64,000 bases of DNA from Azolla caroliniana (taxonomy: Eukaryota; Polypodiophyta): contig JBHGNT010000003.1 of NCBI GenBank assembly GCA_043228905.1, positions 14,074,001 to 14,138,000 of the forward strand, read 5' to 3'. Positions 22,530-32,418 of this stretch are shown here, in pieces; position 1 is the stretch's first letter; each line of letters opens with the position of its first letter. The position numbers and the translations under genes are program-made. The notes below the pieces were generated by a model, which saw nothing but the letters and a program-made list of their open reading frames with translations, had not been told where the DNA came from and did not search any database.

Positions 22530-25050
22530 GTACACTCAGTCTTCTGTCAAAATGTCGAAGATGCCTTCGGAGGTTGGGTGCACGGTTGTGTCCTACGTCA
22601 TACCGCCGAGATAGTTGGTTCCAGCTCGTTTTGTTGGGTTTTCTCGGCCGAAACATCAGGCTCGTGGTCGATATTTGTCCTCTTCATGGTTTGGTTGTTG
22701 TGCCATTTTCGTGAAGGCTCATTCAGTTTCCAGCATAAGTAGCAATTGGTCATCATTGAATTCCTAAAGGAGGCTTTCGATTGCTGCGGTGTGCAATTTT
22801 GCCAAGGCTTGGAAGTCCTCGGTAAGTTCTTCTCAGATCATTTGTATACTATTTTCATCCATTTTGTAGAAACCATGACCTTCTTTCTTTCGATTCTTGG
22901 CATCAGCTTGTAACACCTGGAGTTCGGCAACTTGAACCGACATTTCCTTCAAGCCGCGAGCGAGAGTCTCTTCGACCTTCCGGTTGAGCTTCCGGACATG
23001 TTTCCCAACACAATGTTTCCTCGGCCAGTGTGTCGAGCTGGAACATACCGTTGATAGTGTCGATAAGGAAAAATGGTCCCGTGCCGGAACCGAAGTTTTC
23101 CCGGCATTGCCCCTAGCCATATTTGGAACACTAGGACTAGTTGGCCGATTTCGAAAGATTTTTTGGAATCACGACGATGTCAATCTATGAAAGCTTTCTG
23201 TCTCCATTGGCCGTGTCCCAATCGGGCGAAACTAGCGATGCACTCTTCCTTGAGTTCGAGCAGTTGTTCTGACTCGAATTCGGACAATAGTTCGGTTATT
23301 TGCACCCGAAGACTGAAAACTTGGAACTCGATCATCATCACGACTTCTAAGCCAAAAGCCATTCGAAAGGGCATGGACCCAATGCTGGTCTTGAACGTTA
23401 TGCGGTAAGCCTAGAATGCGCTGTGTAATTTGTTGTCCCAATCCATCCGATGCTCGTTCATGATTTTCTTGAGAATAGTCTGTAGTGTCTTGTTAGTGCA
23501 CTCGGCCAACCTATTGGCTTGAGGATAATAGGGAGTGCTTTTCTTGTGAACCACCGTTTAATGGGAGGTTAAATTGCGGATAAGTAGATTGAGAAAGTGT
23601 CCTCCTTGATCGCTCACCAGTTCGATTGGGCATCCAAAACGACACCACAAATATTCATACACGAATTTAGCTATTGACTTGGCCGTGTTGTCGCGGAGTG
23701 CTTTCGTTTCGACCCATTTTGTGCAATAATCGGTCGCCACGATTATATATTTGTTACCTGTACACGTTGCGGGAGGTTTGAATGGGCCTACGAAATCCAA
23801 TCCCTGTTTGGTTGGTGCGACATTCTGTCTTCTTCGCTTGGTTGGCCCATGTGTTGATAGAGATCACATTGTTTGCTGAATTCGTGGGTTTCTTTTTTGG
23901 TGGTAGGCCACCATAATCCGCTTTCCCAAATTTTCTGAGTTGTGGCATCACCCGCATAGTGACCGCCGACAATGTCGTGGTGGGATTCGCGTAGAACTAC
24001 ATCTGTCTCAATTTGTCGTACCACGCGTCTTCAAATGCAGTATGAGCCTTTATGATACAAGGTGCTCGTAAACAGGCAAAAATTACAGCTTTGGACCGCC
24101 AATCGTTTCTTGGCGTCTAACGTTAGATGTTCGGGTGGGAGGCTGGTGCTTAGGAAATATGTCATGTATTCGTGATCAGTAGGCGGGGTTGTAGAGCTAA
24201 GAGTGAACAAGTTGGCGTCAGGTAAGTCATCATATTCCGTTTCGGTTGGTTCCCCGGATTCGAGAGGGCTAAGGTAATCCTCTACTACATGTTGGACCCC
24301 TACTCGATGTTGGATGTCGAAGTCAAATTCTTGAAGAAGAAAAATCCACGGTGCAAATAGACCGGTCAAGGCTTGTTTGTTAACCAGGTACAAAAGTGCC
24401 GAATGATCCATGTGAAAAGTGAATCTCCAGCCGAGCAGATAATGGCAAAATTTCGTGATATTGTAGATCATACCAAGGGTTTCTCGTTCCATGGTAGAGT
24501 AGTTCTTTTCGGCCGTGGAGAGTCGTCGGCTAGCGTAGTATATAGGACGATACCAGTTCGGAGGTGTTTTTTGCATTAGTGCACTTCCGATGGCGATTTC
24601 GGAACCATCCACGAACACATGGAAAGGTTGCGACCAATTCGGTGGTTGTACGACTTGGGCATGCAAGGGCATCACTTTAAAGTAACGATAAGCTCTGTCT
24701 TCCCAATCTGTACATCAAAATTGAATCGTGTGCACCGCGGCGTGCAAAGGCGTTGCGAACACGGTCAGGTAGTGGAGCATGCGACTATGCCATCAAATCT
24801 GTCCCAAAAAGCGGCTAAGAGCTTTTGTCGTAGCTTGGGTTGGAGCATGCAGGATAGCGTGCACCTTATCGGGATCCATGGCTATGCCATCACGACTAAC
24901 GCGCTAAGAGATTGCTAATTCTTCTTCTAGTGTCACAACTTTGATGTGTTGAGAAATTGCCAATTGCCGATCGAGCGCGTCACGGGTGTGTCCTAGCTCC
25001 TTCACGGCTTCTAGGTCTGGTTCACATGGAGCTTCTTGTTCGGCCATGTT
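22530..25050 (-). pseudogene. Tat-like Ty3 pol remnant, minus strand
   Basis: Read from 25050 downward: the pre-RT linker (EPDLEAVKELGHTRDALDRQ) jumps to the end of reverse transcriptase (GIAMDPDKVHAIL, KALSRFLGQI), so ~270 codons holding the catalytic box are gone. RNase H follows at 24675-24031 (FHVFVDGSEIAIGSALMQ, FTFHMDHSALLYLV). The integrase zinc region (KQCDLYQHMG) and core (VATDYCTKWVE, LVSDQGGHFL) are at ~24024-23558, then a C-terminal GAMPGKLRFR near 23110. The frame after that is acidic and helical (VEETLARGLKEMSVQVAELQ, EELTEDFQALAKLH), like the extra-ORF tail at 1-117. Closest relative here is el6. Many stops. Confidence 0.85.
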
Positions 25051-25062
25051 GGTGTTGGGTTT

Positions 25063-25398
25063 TGTCCACCGGATCGTAACCGACGGACAGAAGCGTAGAA
25101 ATATTATAATATAGTAAAGCGTTAAGAAACGAATGTAACGGTTCACGCAGGAAGCGTGAACGGCTCAAAGCCCTGTGTATATAAAGGGTAGAAATCCTTT
25201 GTAAGAGGGAGCATGTAATTTTGAGTGCAGGACGTTTTTCTAATAGAATCCTATCTTCTCTTATCTCTATGCATATCTGTGTCTATCTGCGTGACAGTCC
25301 ATTGTTACTCTGCTACGTATTGTTTAAATCGTACGTGTGTGTAAGTGTAAGTGCATATACTAGTGCACTTCATAAGGAGTTCGGTTGTAGCCGTCTCC
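25063..25398 (+). repeat. Family A LTR, left part, interrupted by copia-1
   Basis: Matches 702-1010 and includes TGTATATAAAGGG at ~25173. It breaks off at TCTCC (25394-25398), the target duplication of copia-1, and resumes at 37535. Its orientation is opposite to the pol remnant it abuts. Confidence 0.8.
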
Positions 25399-25818
25399 TA
25401 TTGAGAGACAAGCTCAACATTCGGTGCGTAATACGCAACGTAGCCCAATGCGTAGACTAGGTGCGTGAAAAAGTATGCCCAACAGGGCCGCATCGGTGTG
25501 AAAACTGAAGAGGCCATTATAGCGTTATTCATCGTAAAGGGATAATTTTGGGAGTTTGTGTAGTCGGCTCATTTATGAGCATTCAAGTACTGGCAGTACT
25601 TGTGTCAGCCTTATTGTCAACGCTTGTATAAAAGGTGCTCACTAAGCATGGTATATGTACAGAGAGTCATTATTTTGAAATAGAATTAAGTTGTCTGCTC
25701 TCTCTCTGTCTCGCCATCTCCATCTCTGCATCTTCTGTGTTTTACCAAACTGTCTTATTCCTCCCAATTGTGTACTTTGTGTTTACGCACACTCTTCTGC
25801 ACAACGTATTCTTTCACA
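25399..25818 (+). repeat. copia-1 5' LTR
   Basis: TATTGAGAGAC...TTTCACA, 420 bp, with TATAAAA at 25627-25633. Confidence 0.95.
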
Positions 25819-25830
25819 TGGTATCAGAGC
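25819..25830 (+). promoter_or_regulatory. copia-1 primer-binding site
   Basis: TGGTATCAGAGC directly after the LTR, the standard initiator-methionine tRNA primer site of plant copia elements. Confidence 0.95.
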
Positions 25831-25922
25831 GCAAGGGTTGAAGTCCTCTGCAACCGACAGGAAAAGTTTGTGATGAAACAGAGTTGAAGTTGTTTGCTTT
25901 CGTAGAAGAAAAAGACAGTACT

Positions 25923-28622
25923 ATGGAGAGAGGAATGGGAAGCTCACTTCCGACTGAAAAGCTTGACAGAAGCAACTACACATCTTGGTCTTACAAGATG
26001 CACCAGTTCTTGCTCGGCCATGGCTACTGGAGTTATTACAAAGGAGCAAACGATGTGGCACCCGACTCGACACACAGGGACTATCCGGCTTGGGAACAAG
26101 CGGCAAGCAGAGTGTTGTACTGCTTCGCGTCCTGTGTGAGCGACTAGCTATTGAGCTATATTCAAGATGCTAAGACGCCAAAGGACGCGTGGGCGAATCT
26201 CAAAAGGATTTTCGCCGCCAGCACAACGGCCAGGAAGCTATAGCTCAGACAGGAGCTCAGCAATGTACGACAAAGAGATATGTCGGTGGTTGATGACACC
26301 ACCAAGATCAAAGAAATCTGCGACTCTCTCGCCTCCATCAACGTGAACGTCGAGGAAGATGAAATGGTGCAGGTTTGTCTTGGTGGCCTGGCATCAAAGT
26401 TTAGATCTTTCCGAACAGCAATCTGCACGAGGGAGATTATGCCTTTGTTTTTCGAGCTTTAGTCAATGTTGCTCGTAGAAGAAAACCACGCGGGTGCATC
26501 GACGAGTGCGCACGCCGATGGAAAGATTCTCTACACGGAGGATGATAGGGCCCGTGGTCGTGGTGGACGAGCCAGATCAGCGCGCAATGGAGGCGGCCGA
26601 AAAGAGTAGAATGTAGGGCATAATCGAGATGCCGGAAGAAATTCCGAACCCTCCGCAAGAAGGGGGAGTCATGGCGGCGCCGGAAGACGGCAAGAGAAGA
26701 CCGTGCCAGATTGTTGGTACTATGGCAAGAAAGGCCACAAGGAGAGCGAGTGCAGGAAGAAACAAGCCGATTCAGACAAAGCTAGATCGAGCGGAAGAGA
26801 TGCAGGAAGGCGTCAAAAATCACACTACGCTGAGGGCTCGGAACGAGCCGGAAATGGAGTGGGCCATGCCTTCGTAATGAAGCATAAGGTCAATTATATG
26901 GCCGTGAACACCTCAAAATCGAGCGAGGTGTGGTATGTCGATTCCGGAGCGTCAAATCATATGACGAGTCACGAGGAATGGTTCTCGTACTTGGAGAAGC
27001 CGGAATCATGAGGAGTGGTTGAAACCGGCAACGACACTCTGCATACCATCAAACATGTCGGCGAAGTTCCCCTTAGCCACATCGGGCAGAAAGGGAAGCT
27101 AATGAACGTGTTGCACGTCCTGACAATAACAAAGAACCTTGTGTCGGTCGGACAGATCGTCGACCAAGGTATGCAAGTTCGATTCACGCATCTTGGCTGC
27201 TTCATGGAAGAGGAAGGCAAAGTGATCGCGCAAGGGCACCACAATGTTCGCGAAACCAATAATGTGGGCACCACAATGTTCGCGAAAGGACAGAAGGTCG
27301 AGTTGGATATCGACCTGTGGCACAAGCAGTTTAGCCACGTAAATTTCCCACGGCTTCGTGAAATGCAGACGAAGAACATCGTTTTCAGTTTGCCGAAATT
27401 TCGGGGCCGTAATGCCCAAGTCTGTGAAGCCTGCCAGATGGGAAAACAACACCGACTTTCATTCCCCAATGAGTGTAATCATAGTCAAAGTCTGCTGGAC
27501 GTGATCCATTCGGATGTGTGGCGTCCGTCACAGAACGCGAGTCTCGGTGGAAGCCGTTACTTTGTAACCTTCATTGATGACTTCACTTAGCACCCGTGGG
27601 TATGCACGATCACGAAGAAGAGCGAAGTCTTCGCATGTGTCCTAAAGGTGAAGAGCCTTGCAGAAAGGGAAACTGGGCATAAGATCAAATGCCTACGGTT
27701 TGATGGTGGGAAGGAGTACTTCTCCGACCAGTTCACAAGTTATCTACAGAAGGAGGGAATTCGACGCGAATTCTCGTGTAGATACACGTCGTAGCAGAAT
27801 GGCTTGGCCGAGCAGAAAAATCGGATGATTGAAGAAGCGGCTAGGGCAATGCTTGAAGAGAAGCATATGCTGAAATTCTATTGGGCTAAAGCCGTGAAGA
27901 AGGCTTTCTACCTGCAGAATCAGACTTCTACTAATGGAGGACTGTCGCCACATGAGCTGTATTTCGGGAAGAAGCTGAACTTGGCACACTTGAGGATTGC
28001 AAGCAGCATTGCGTATGTGCATGTGCCAAAGGAGAAAAGGGGGAAGTTTGATTGCAAGGCTGAGAAATGTATCTTGGTTGGCAATTCAGACGTGCAGAAG
28101 GGGTATAAGTGTTATAACCCCCAAACGAAGGAAGTACGCGTAAGCCGCGATGTCGTATTTGATGAGTCCACTTCGTGGTACCTGAGTTAACCTCCAATAC
28201 CTCACGATTCCATACCGAATTCTGAGGAAGAAGTCACCGAGGTTGAGATGCCTATGCATGATGAGGAAATCGGAGCTCTGAGAGAGAGTCCGATCTCATT
28301 TTGGCTAAGTGGGCCGAATGAGGGGTTGGGCCGAGATGACCAACCAGATGAGGAGACGGTGAGTAGTGGAGACTCGACCGTGATGTCCCCGCATAAAGAA
28401 CCGAGGAGACGGTTTACACGCAAGGAGAAGGAAAAGAAGAAGACGTCGGAATACGATTTCGGCAGTGCCGAGTCAGTTCGAAGTGAATCTGACCTCGATC
28501 CAGTCAAGAAGGAACCTCCATGGAAGAGGTCGAAATCGACCGAAAAGGTCACGAAATCGGGTAATCACGAATTATGCTTATCTACCCGCCAGAGGAACCC
28601 CGTAACGAGGTATGGGTATAAT
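25923..28622 (+). pseudogene. copia-1 gag, protease and integrase
   Basis: ATG 25923 begins the gag core (YTSWSYKMHQFLLG, WEQAASRVLY, ANLKRIFAASTTAR, EEDEMVQVCLGGL). The knuckle near 26706 reads CWYYGKKGHKESEC, with the second Cys changed to Tyr. The protease box WYVDSGASNHMT (~26930) is intact. Integrase: LWHKQFSHV with CEACQMGKQHR (~27315-27445), FVTFIDDF (~27560), LRFDGGKEYFS (~27695) and QNGLAEQKNR (~27800). Stops at ~26144, 26241, 26459, 26606, 27009, 27587, 27792 and 28187 mostly replace Gln, some Arg. The solo LTR interrupts the element after YGYN at 28622. Confidence 0.9.
28618..28622. other. Target duplication ATAAT of solo LTR
   Basis: ATAAT at 28618-28622 recurs at 29336-29340. 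Confidence 0.93.
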
Positions 28623-29335
28623 TGAAAGGAATACGATTCCGTAAGCTATGCTCGGCCACAACCGAGACGTCAGATCAAGCACAGAAAATAGGGATGTGGT
28701 GAGATGTATTTACACACGAAACAATAAAGAAGAGAGTGCCCTGGATGTTAACGTGGAAACCCAAATCTGGGAAAAAACCATGGTAGCCCTCAGACTGGAA
28801 AATATCACTATATCAAGATTACAACAATGGGGCACAGAGGCAACGACCTCTTGCTCCCTTGCTTCGCCACTAGGCGGTTACAATAGAGTCAACAACCTCT
28901 TCCTCTCTCTCTCTCTTCTCTGTACGCAGTTACGCTCGGAATTATTGCCACAACGATAATAACACAACCAACTCTACATCATCATTATTAAGTTTGCCCT
29001 AGGTCATATTTATACTAATATGACTTTTAGGCTATTTACAAATATAGCCCCATTGGGCTCTCTGGAACATATTTACATATATGTCCCTTCCATCCTACGA
29101 GAGGCTCTCACCGGGCCTACAACATCCGGTTCTCACCGGGTCTTCCTTGCCGGGTACTCTTCATCCGATTCTCACCGGGTCTTCCGTTGCCGGGTACTCG
29201 TCATCCGGTTCTCATCGGGTCTTCCGTTGCCGGGTACTCTTCATCCGGATTCGGCCTTGGCCTATCGGCCTCACCTGAGTTGCTCATCAACACTGTTCTT
29301 CTCACTTCCCATCCGGAGGGACTTGTTTCCTAACA
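28623..29335 (-). mobile_element. Solo copia-type LTR inside copia-1
   Basis: 713 bp. On the minus strand it starts TGTTAGGAAACAAGTCCCTCCGG and ends TATTCCTTTCA, with a TATA-like AGTATAAATATGAC. It is flanked by ATAAT duplications, and the host frame resumes after the second copy ([10 protein letters not shown]). There is no internal domain, so it is a recombination product of a once complete element related to the LTR at 5246-5802. Near 29120-29250 it holds four imperfect copies of a ~37-bp CCGGTTCTCACCGGG-containing unit. Confidence 0.9.
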
Positions 29336-29340
29336 ATAAT

Positions 29341-29848
29341 GAGTACATGGCGCACCATTACGCGTACATGACGCGAGTGGAGGAAGTGTGTGAGTCGGAG
29401 GGCTATGCAGAAGCGGCGAAAGACATGACCTGGCATGCCGCAATGGAGGAAGAGATGTGCGCATTGGCGGAAAATGAAACTTGGGACCTAGTTGACGCAC
29501 CGAAAGGTGTGAAGCCGATCGGATGCAGATGGGTGTATAAGGTGAAATACAACACCGATGCCTCTGTGAACCGCTACAAGGCCCATTTAGTAGCGAAAGG
29601 CTACGCGCAAAAGTACGGCGTGGACTATGACAAGACCTTCGCGCCTATCGCGAAGATAACTACCGTGCGAGTCCTACTAGCCGTACCCGCGGCAAAGGGG
29701 TGGCACTTACATCAAATGGATGTAAAGAACGCGTTCCTGCAAGGTGATCTTGAGGAGCAGGTATACATGGTACAACCCCCCGGATTTCTATCCGACCAAA
29801 ACACCTCGGCAGTTTGCCGATTGAAGAAGTCCTTCTACGGACTAAAGC
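29341..29848 (+). pseudogene. copia-1 reverse transcriptase, N-terminal half
   Basis: Begins with [10 protein letters not shown] and continues through [51 protein letters not shown] and YMVQPPGF to FYGLK, where the chromovirus entered. This stretch has no stop. The rest is at 35513. Confidence 0.92.
29844..29848. other. Target duplication AAAGC of chromovirus
   Basis: AAAGC at 29844-29848 recurs at 35508-35512. Confidence 0.97.
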
Positions 29849-30274
29849 TGTCAGGAATAGTACTAAAACAGAGATGGAATTAGTACTAAGAAGAGTAGTA
29901 CTATTAGTACTAAGAGGACGGGACTGCGTAAGATTCCCGAGAGAGAGGAAGTGAGAAGAGGAGAGAGAGAGAAATAGGATGATGACAGCAGCTCTTATAT
30001 TATATGAAAGATAAGTACAAATCGACTAAGAGGCTTAAGACTGGTGTTGAACCAATTTGGTTCAAAACAATGCCTTGTGCCTTCTTTTATAGTGTTTTTA
30101 GGAATAATCCTGAAGCTTCTAGAATGTTCCAGAGAGATCTGGAATATACATCAATTTTCTATGATAAAGCATAAATGAAAATAATATCCTACAAAATACA
30201 ATTCATAGTCTAATGGTAAGAGCTCGACCCATGTAGCATAAGGTCATGGGTTCGAGTCTTGCCATATCATGACA
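29849..30274 (-). repeat. Chromovirus 3' LTR
   Basis: TGTCATGATATGG...TTCCTGACA on the minus strand. TATAAAAG reads on the minus strand from 30084-30091. The end bearing the minus-strand 5' terminus carries the tRNA-like stretch. Confidence 0.97.
30201..30270 (+). other. tRNA-like sequence within the LTR (antisense to the element)
   Basis: On the plus strand TAGTCTAATGGT resembles a pol III A box and GGTTCGAGTCT a B box, spaced about as in a tRNA, with GACC/GGTC able to form most of an anticodon stem. The T stem and acceptor stem pair poorly, so a working tRNA is unlikely. The same stretch is in the other LTR at 35434-35503. Confidence 0.6.
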
Positions 30275-30292
30275 CTATCTCCCCCTTAAAGA
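30275..30292 (-). promoter_or_regulatory. Chromovirus polypurine tract
   Basis: On the minus strand TTTAAGGGGGAGATAG directly precedes the 3' LTR. Confidence 0.85.
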
Positions 30293-32340
30293 CGACGAGT
30301 GGAACGAGTCAGCGCTAATTGCGGACCGGGTTTGTCCGGATACTTTCGGCGGAAATCAGCAAGAAGATCTTGTGCATTGGCAACATTCTCGACGGGTTCC
30401 CAAGTACGTTCGCTCGGACTATAACCGAGCCAATCGACCAAGTAATAGAGTTTGTTGCGAACAAGTTTGGAATCGAGGATGGCAGCAACTTCATACTCCG
30501 GGCCGGCGTCCAACTCTAGTGGGGGCGGCGGTGGTGTCACACGATCGGGAATGGTGTTTGCTTTATAAGGTTCAAGAAGAGAACAATGGAAAACCGGATG
30601 TATCTGAAGCTGCGGAGGGAGATCAAGGCGGAAGGTGACATCATTAATCTTCCCCGTAATACGGAAAGGACCGAGTCGTCGATAATCCAACTTGTCGCAC
30701 GGTCGAGTAGTCTTGATGTGACGACGTAAGAGCCATACTCGATCTCCGATGGCAAAAGAGGAGGGAATCCGATGACGATCCGCATAAGTCTTCTGTGTGT
30801 GTTGAGCATGACGAAGGTGAGTAGAGAGATCCATCTGGATCTTGCGTAGCCTCTCCAAATGATCCTCGGCACGAGGGTTGGTAGGTAGCTCCGGAGTGTC
30901 GATCACCGACCAGCGAGGATGGAAACCGGTATAAGCGAAAAATGGGGAGACCCGAGTCGAGGAGTGAATAGCATTATTATACGCAAACTCCGCAAAGTGG
31001 AGAATCTCGGCCCAATCGTCCTGTTGATAACTCAGGAAACACCGGAGATATTGCTCCAGCGTTTGGTTTGTTCGTTCCGCCTGTCCGTCGGTCTGAGGAT
31101 GGTAGCCGGAGGAGAGGTTGCAGGAGACCTTGAGCATCTTGAAGAGATGCTGCCAAAATTTGGAGACAAATTGCGGGCCTCGGTCACTGATAATACTGTC
31201 TGGGAGGCCATGATGCCGAAAAACCTCACGCATAACAAGAGCGGCGGTTTCCTCGCTAGTGATGGCTTTAGTACATGGCACAAAATGTGCCATCTTCGTA
31301 TATCGATCGACGACGGTTAGGATAGCATCGAACCCTTTCGAGACCGGCAGATCTGTGATAAAATCAAGACAAATAGACTGCCATGGCTTACTTGGAATTG
31401 GTAAAGGTTCCAACAAGCCATATGGATGGTGTCGTGGCATCTTTGCTCGACAGCAAGCATCACAGGTCCGAACGTAGTCGTCGACAAAACGGCGCATGTG
31501 GGGCCACCAAAAAGATCGTTGCACTAGCTCCAACGTCTTAGTACTACCAAAATGTCCCGCCGTATGGGTGTCGTGACAATGTTGGACAATTTGAAGGCGA
31601 CAGGAGCAATCGGGGACATATACGCGCTTTTTAAAGAATAACAAACCATCATGATATTCGAATTGTCGGTAGTCAATACCTGGTTGTTGAGACTGAGAAC
31701 AGGATGCCCGAGAAGTATCAATGTGCGCCAGGATGTCTTGAGCAAAACTATCCGTCTTCAAGGTTGCACGTATGTCATCGGTAATCCGTGAATCCATCGG
31801 GGTGTGAAAAATCCGCGTCGTGTGCAATCGTGTTGGTCCCAAGATTACTTGCTTTTGATTATCAAATGTTGCGTCACCAGGACGAGGTGCAAGATATGAA
31901 CGTCGTGATAGTGCATCTGCTTTTCCTTGCTGCTTCCCCGGTCGATATGTGATTTTGAAGTCGAAACGCGTGAGGAATTGCGCCCACCGAGCTTGCCGTC
32001 GATTTAGTACGCGAGCGTTCTGAAAATAAGCAAGATTTTTATGATCGCTGAAGACAATGACCTGATGTGGAGAGCCCTCTAAGAAATGCCGCCATTGTAC
32101 AAATGAATCCACGATGGCTAATAACTCCTTGTCATGTATTTCGTAGTTGATTTCTGCGACATCGAATTTGCGCGAATGGAAAGCCACCGGATGCAACTCT
32201 TCTTTATCACCTTGTTGAGAAAGGATGCTACCGAGGGCGAAATCTGATGCGTCGGCCTCCATGATGAATGGTTTGCTTGTATCCACATGAGCTAGAATCG
32301 GTGCTGATGTAAAGGCTTTCTTAAGATGCCGAAAAGCCAT
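30286..32340 (-). CDS. Chromovirus RNase H, integrase and chromodomain
   Basis: 684-residue open stretch in the same frame as the protease-RT part and separated from it only by the TAG at 32419, so it is the C-terminal part of one polyprotein rather than its own gene; the ATG at 32338-32340 is internal. RNase H ~18-145 (EADASDFALGSILSQ, HDKELLAI, FSDHKNL). Integrase zinc region ~255-300 (HDTHTAGH...CDACC), core ~310-470 with Asp in CLDFITDL, Asp in ISDRGPQF and Glu in TDGQAERTNQ. Chromodomain ~610-665 (YEVAAILDSK, YYLVDWLGY, ERTWEP). Chromodomains can steer integration toward marked chromatin. All catalytic residues appear present. Confidence 0.92.
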   Translation of the reverse strand: MAFRHLKKAFTSAPILAHVDTSKPFIMEADASDFALGSILSQQGDKEELHPVAFHSRKFDVAEINYEIHDKELLAIVDSFVQWRHFLEGSPHQVIVFSDHKNLAYFQNARVLNRRQARWAQFLTRFDFKITYRPGKQQGKADALSRRSYLAPRPGDATFDNQKQVILGPTRLHTTRIFHTPMDSRITDDIRATLKTDSFAQDILAHIDTSRASCSQSQQPGIDYRQFEYHDGLLFFKKRVYVPDCSCRLQIVQHCHDTHTAGHFGSTKTLELVQRSFWWPHMRRFVDDYVRTCDACCRAKMPRHHPYGLLEPLPIPSKPWQSICLDFITDLPVSKGFDAILTVVDRYTKMAHFVPCTKAITSEETAALVMREVFRHHGLPDSIISDRGPQFVSKFWQHLFKMLKVSCNLSSGYHPQTDGQAERTNQTLEQYLRCFLSYQQDDWAEILHFAEFAYNNAIHSSTRVSPFFAYTGFHPRWSVIDTPELPTNPRAEDHLERLRKIQMDLSTHLRHAQHTQKTYADRHRIPSSFAIGDRVWLLRRHIKTTRPCDKLDYRRLGPFRITGKINDVTFRLDLPPQLQIHPVFHCSLLEPYKANTIPDRVTPPPPPLELDAGPEYEVAAILDSKLVRNKLYYLVDWLGYSPSERTWEPVENVANAQDLLADFRRKYPDKPGPQLALTRSTRRL

Positions 32341-32418
32341 ATCTGCTTCAATGGACCAAAGAAATGCTTGGCCCTTCTTCGTAAGTTGTGTAAGAGGTAA
32401 AATAATCTTCGAGTAATC

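Noticed and set aside
30201-30270. A tRNA gene
   Set aside because: A and B boxes are recognisable, but acceptor and T stems pair poorly and the sequence is part of both LTRs.
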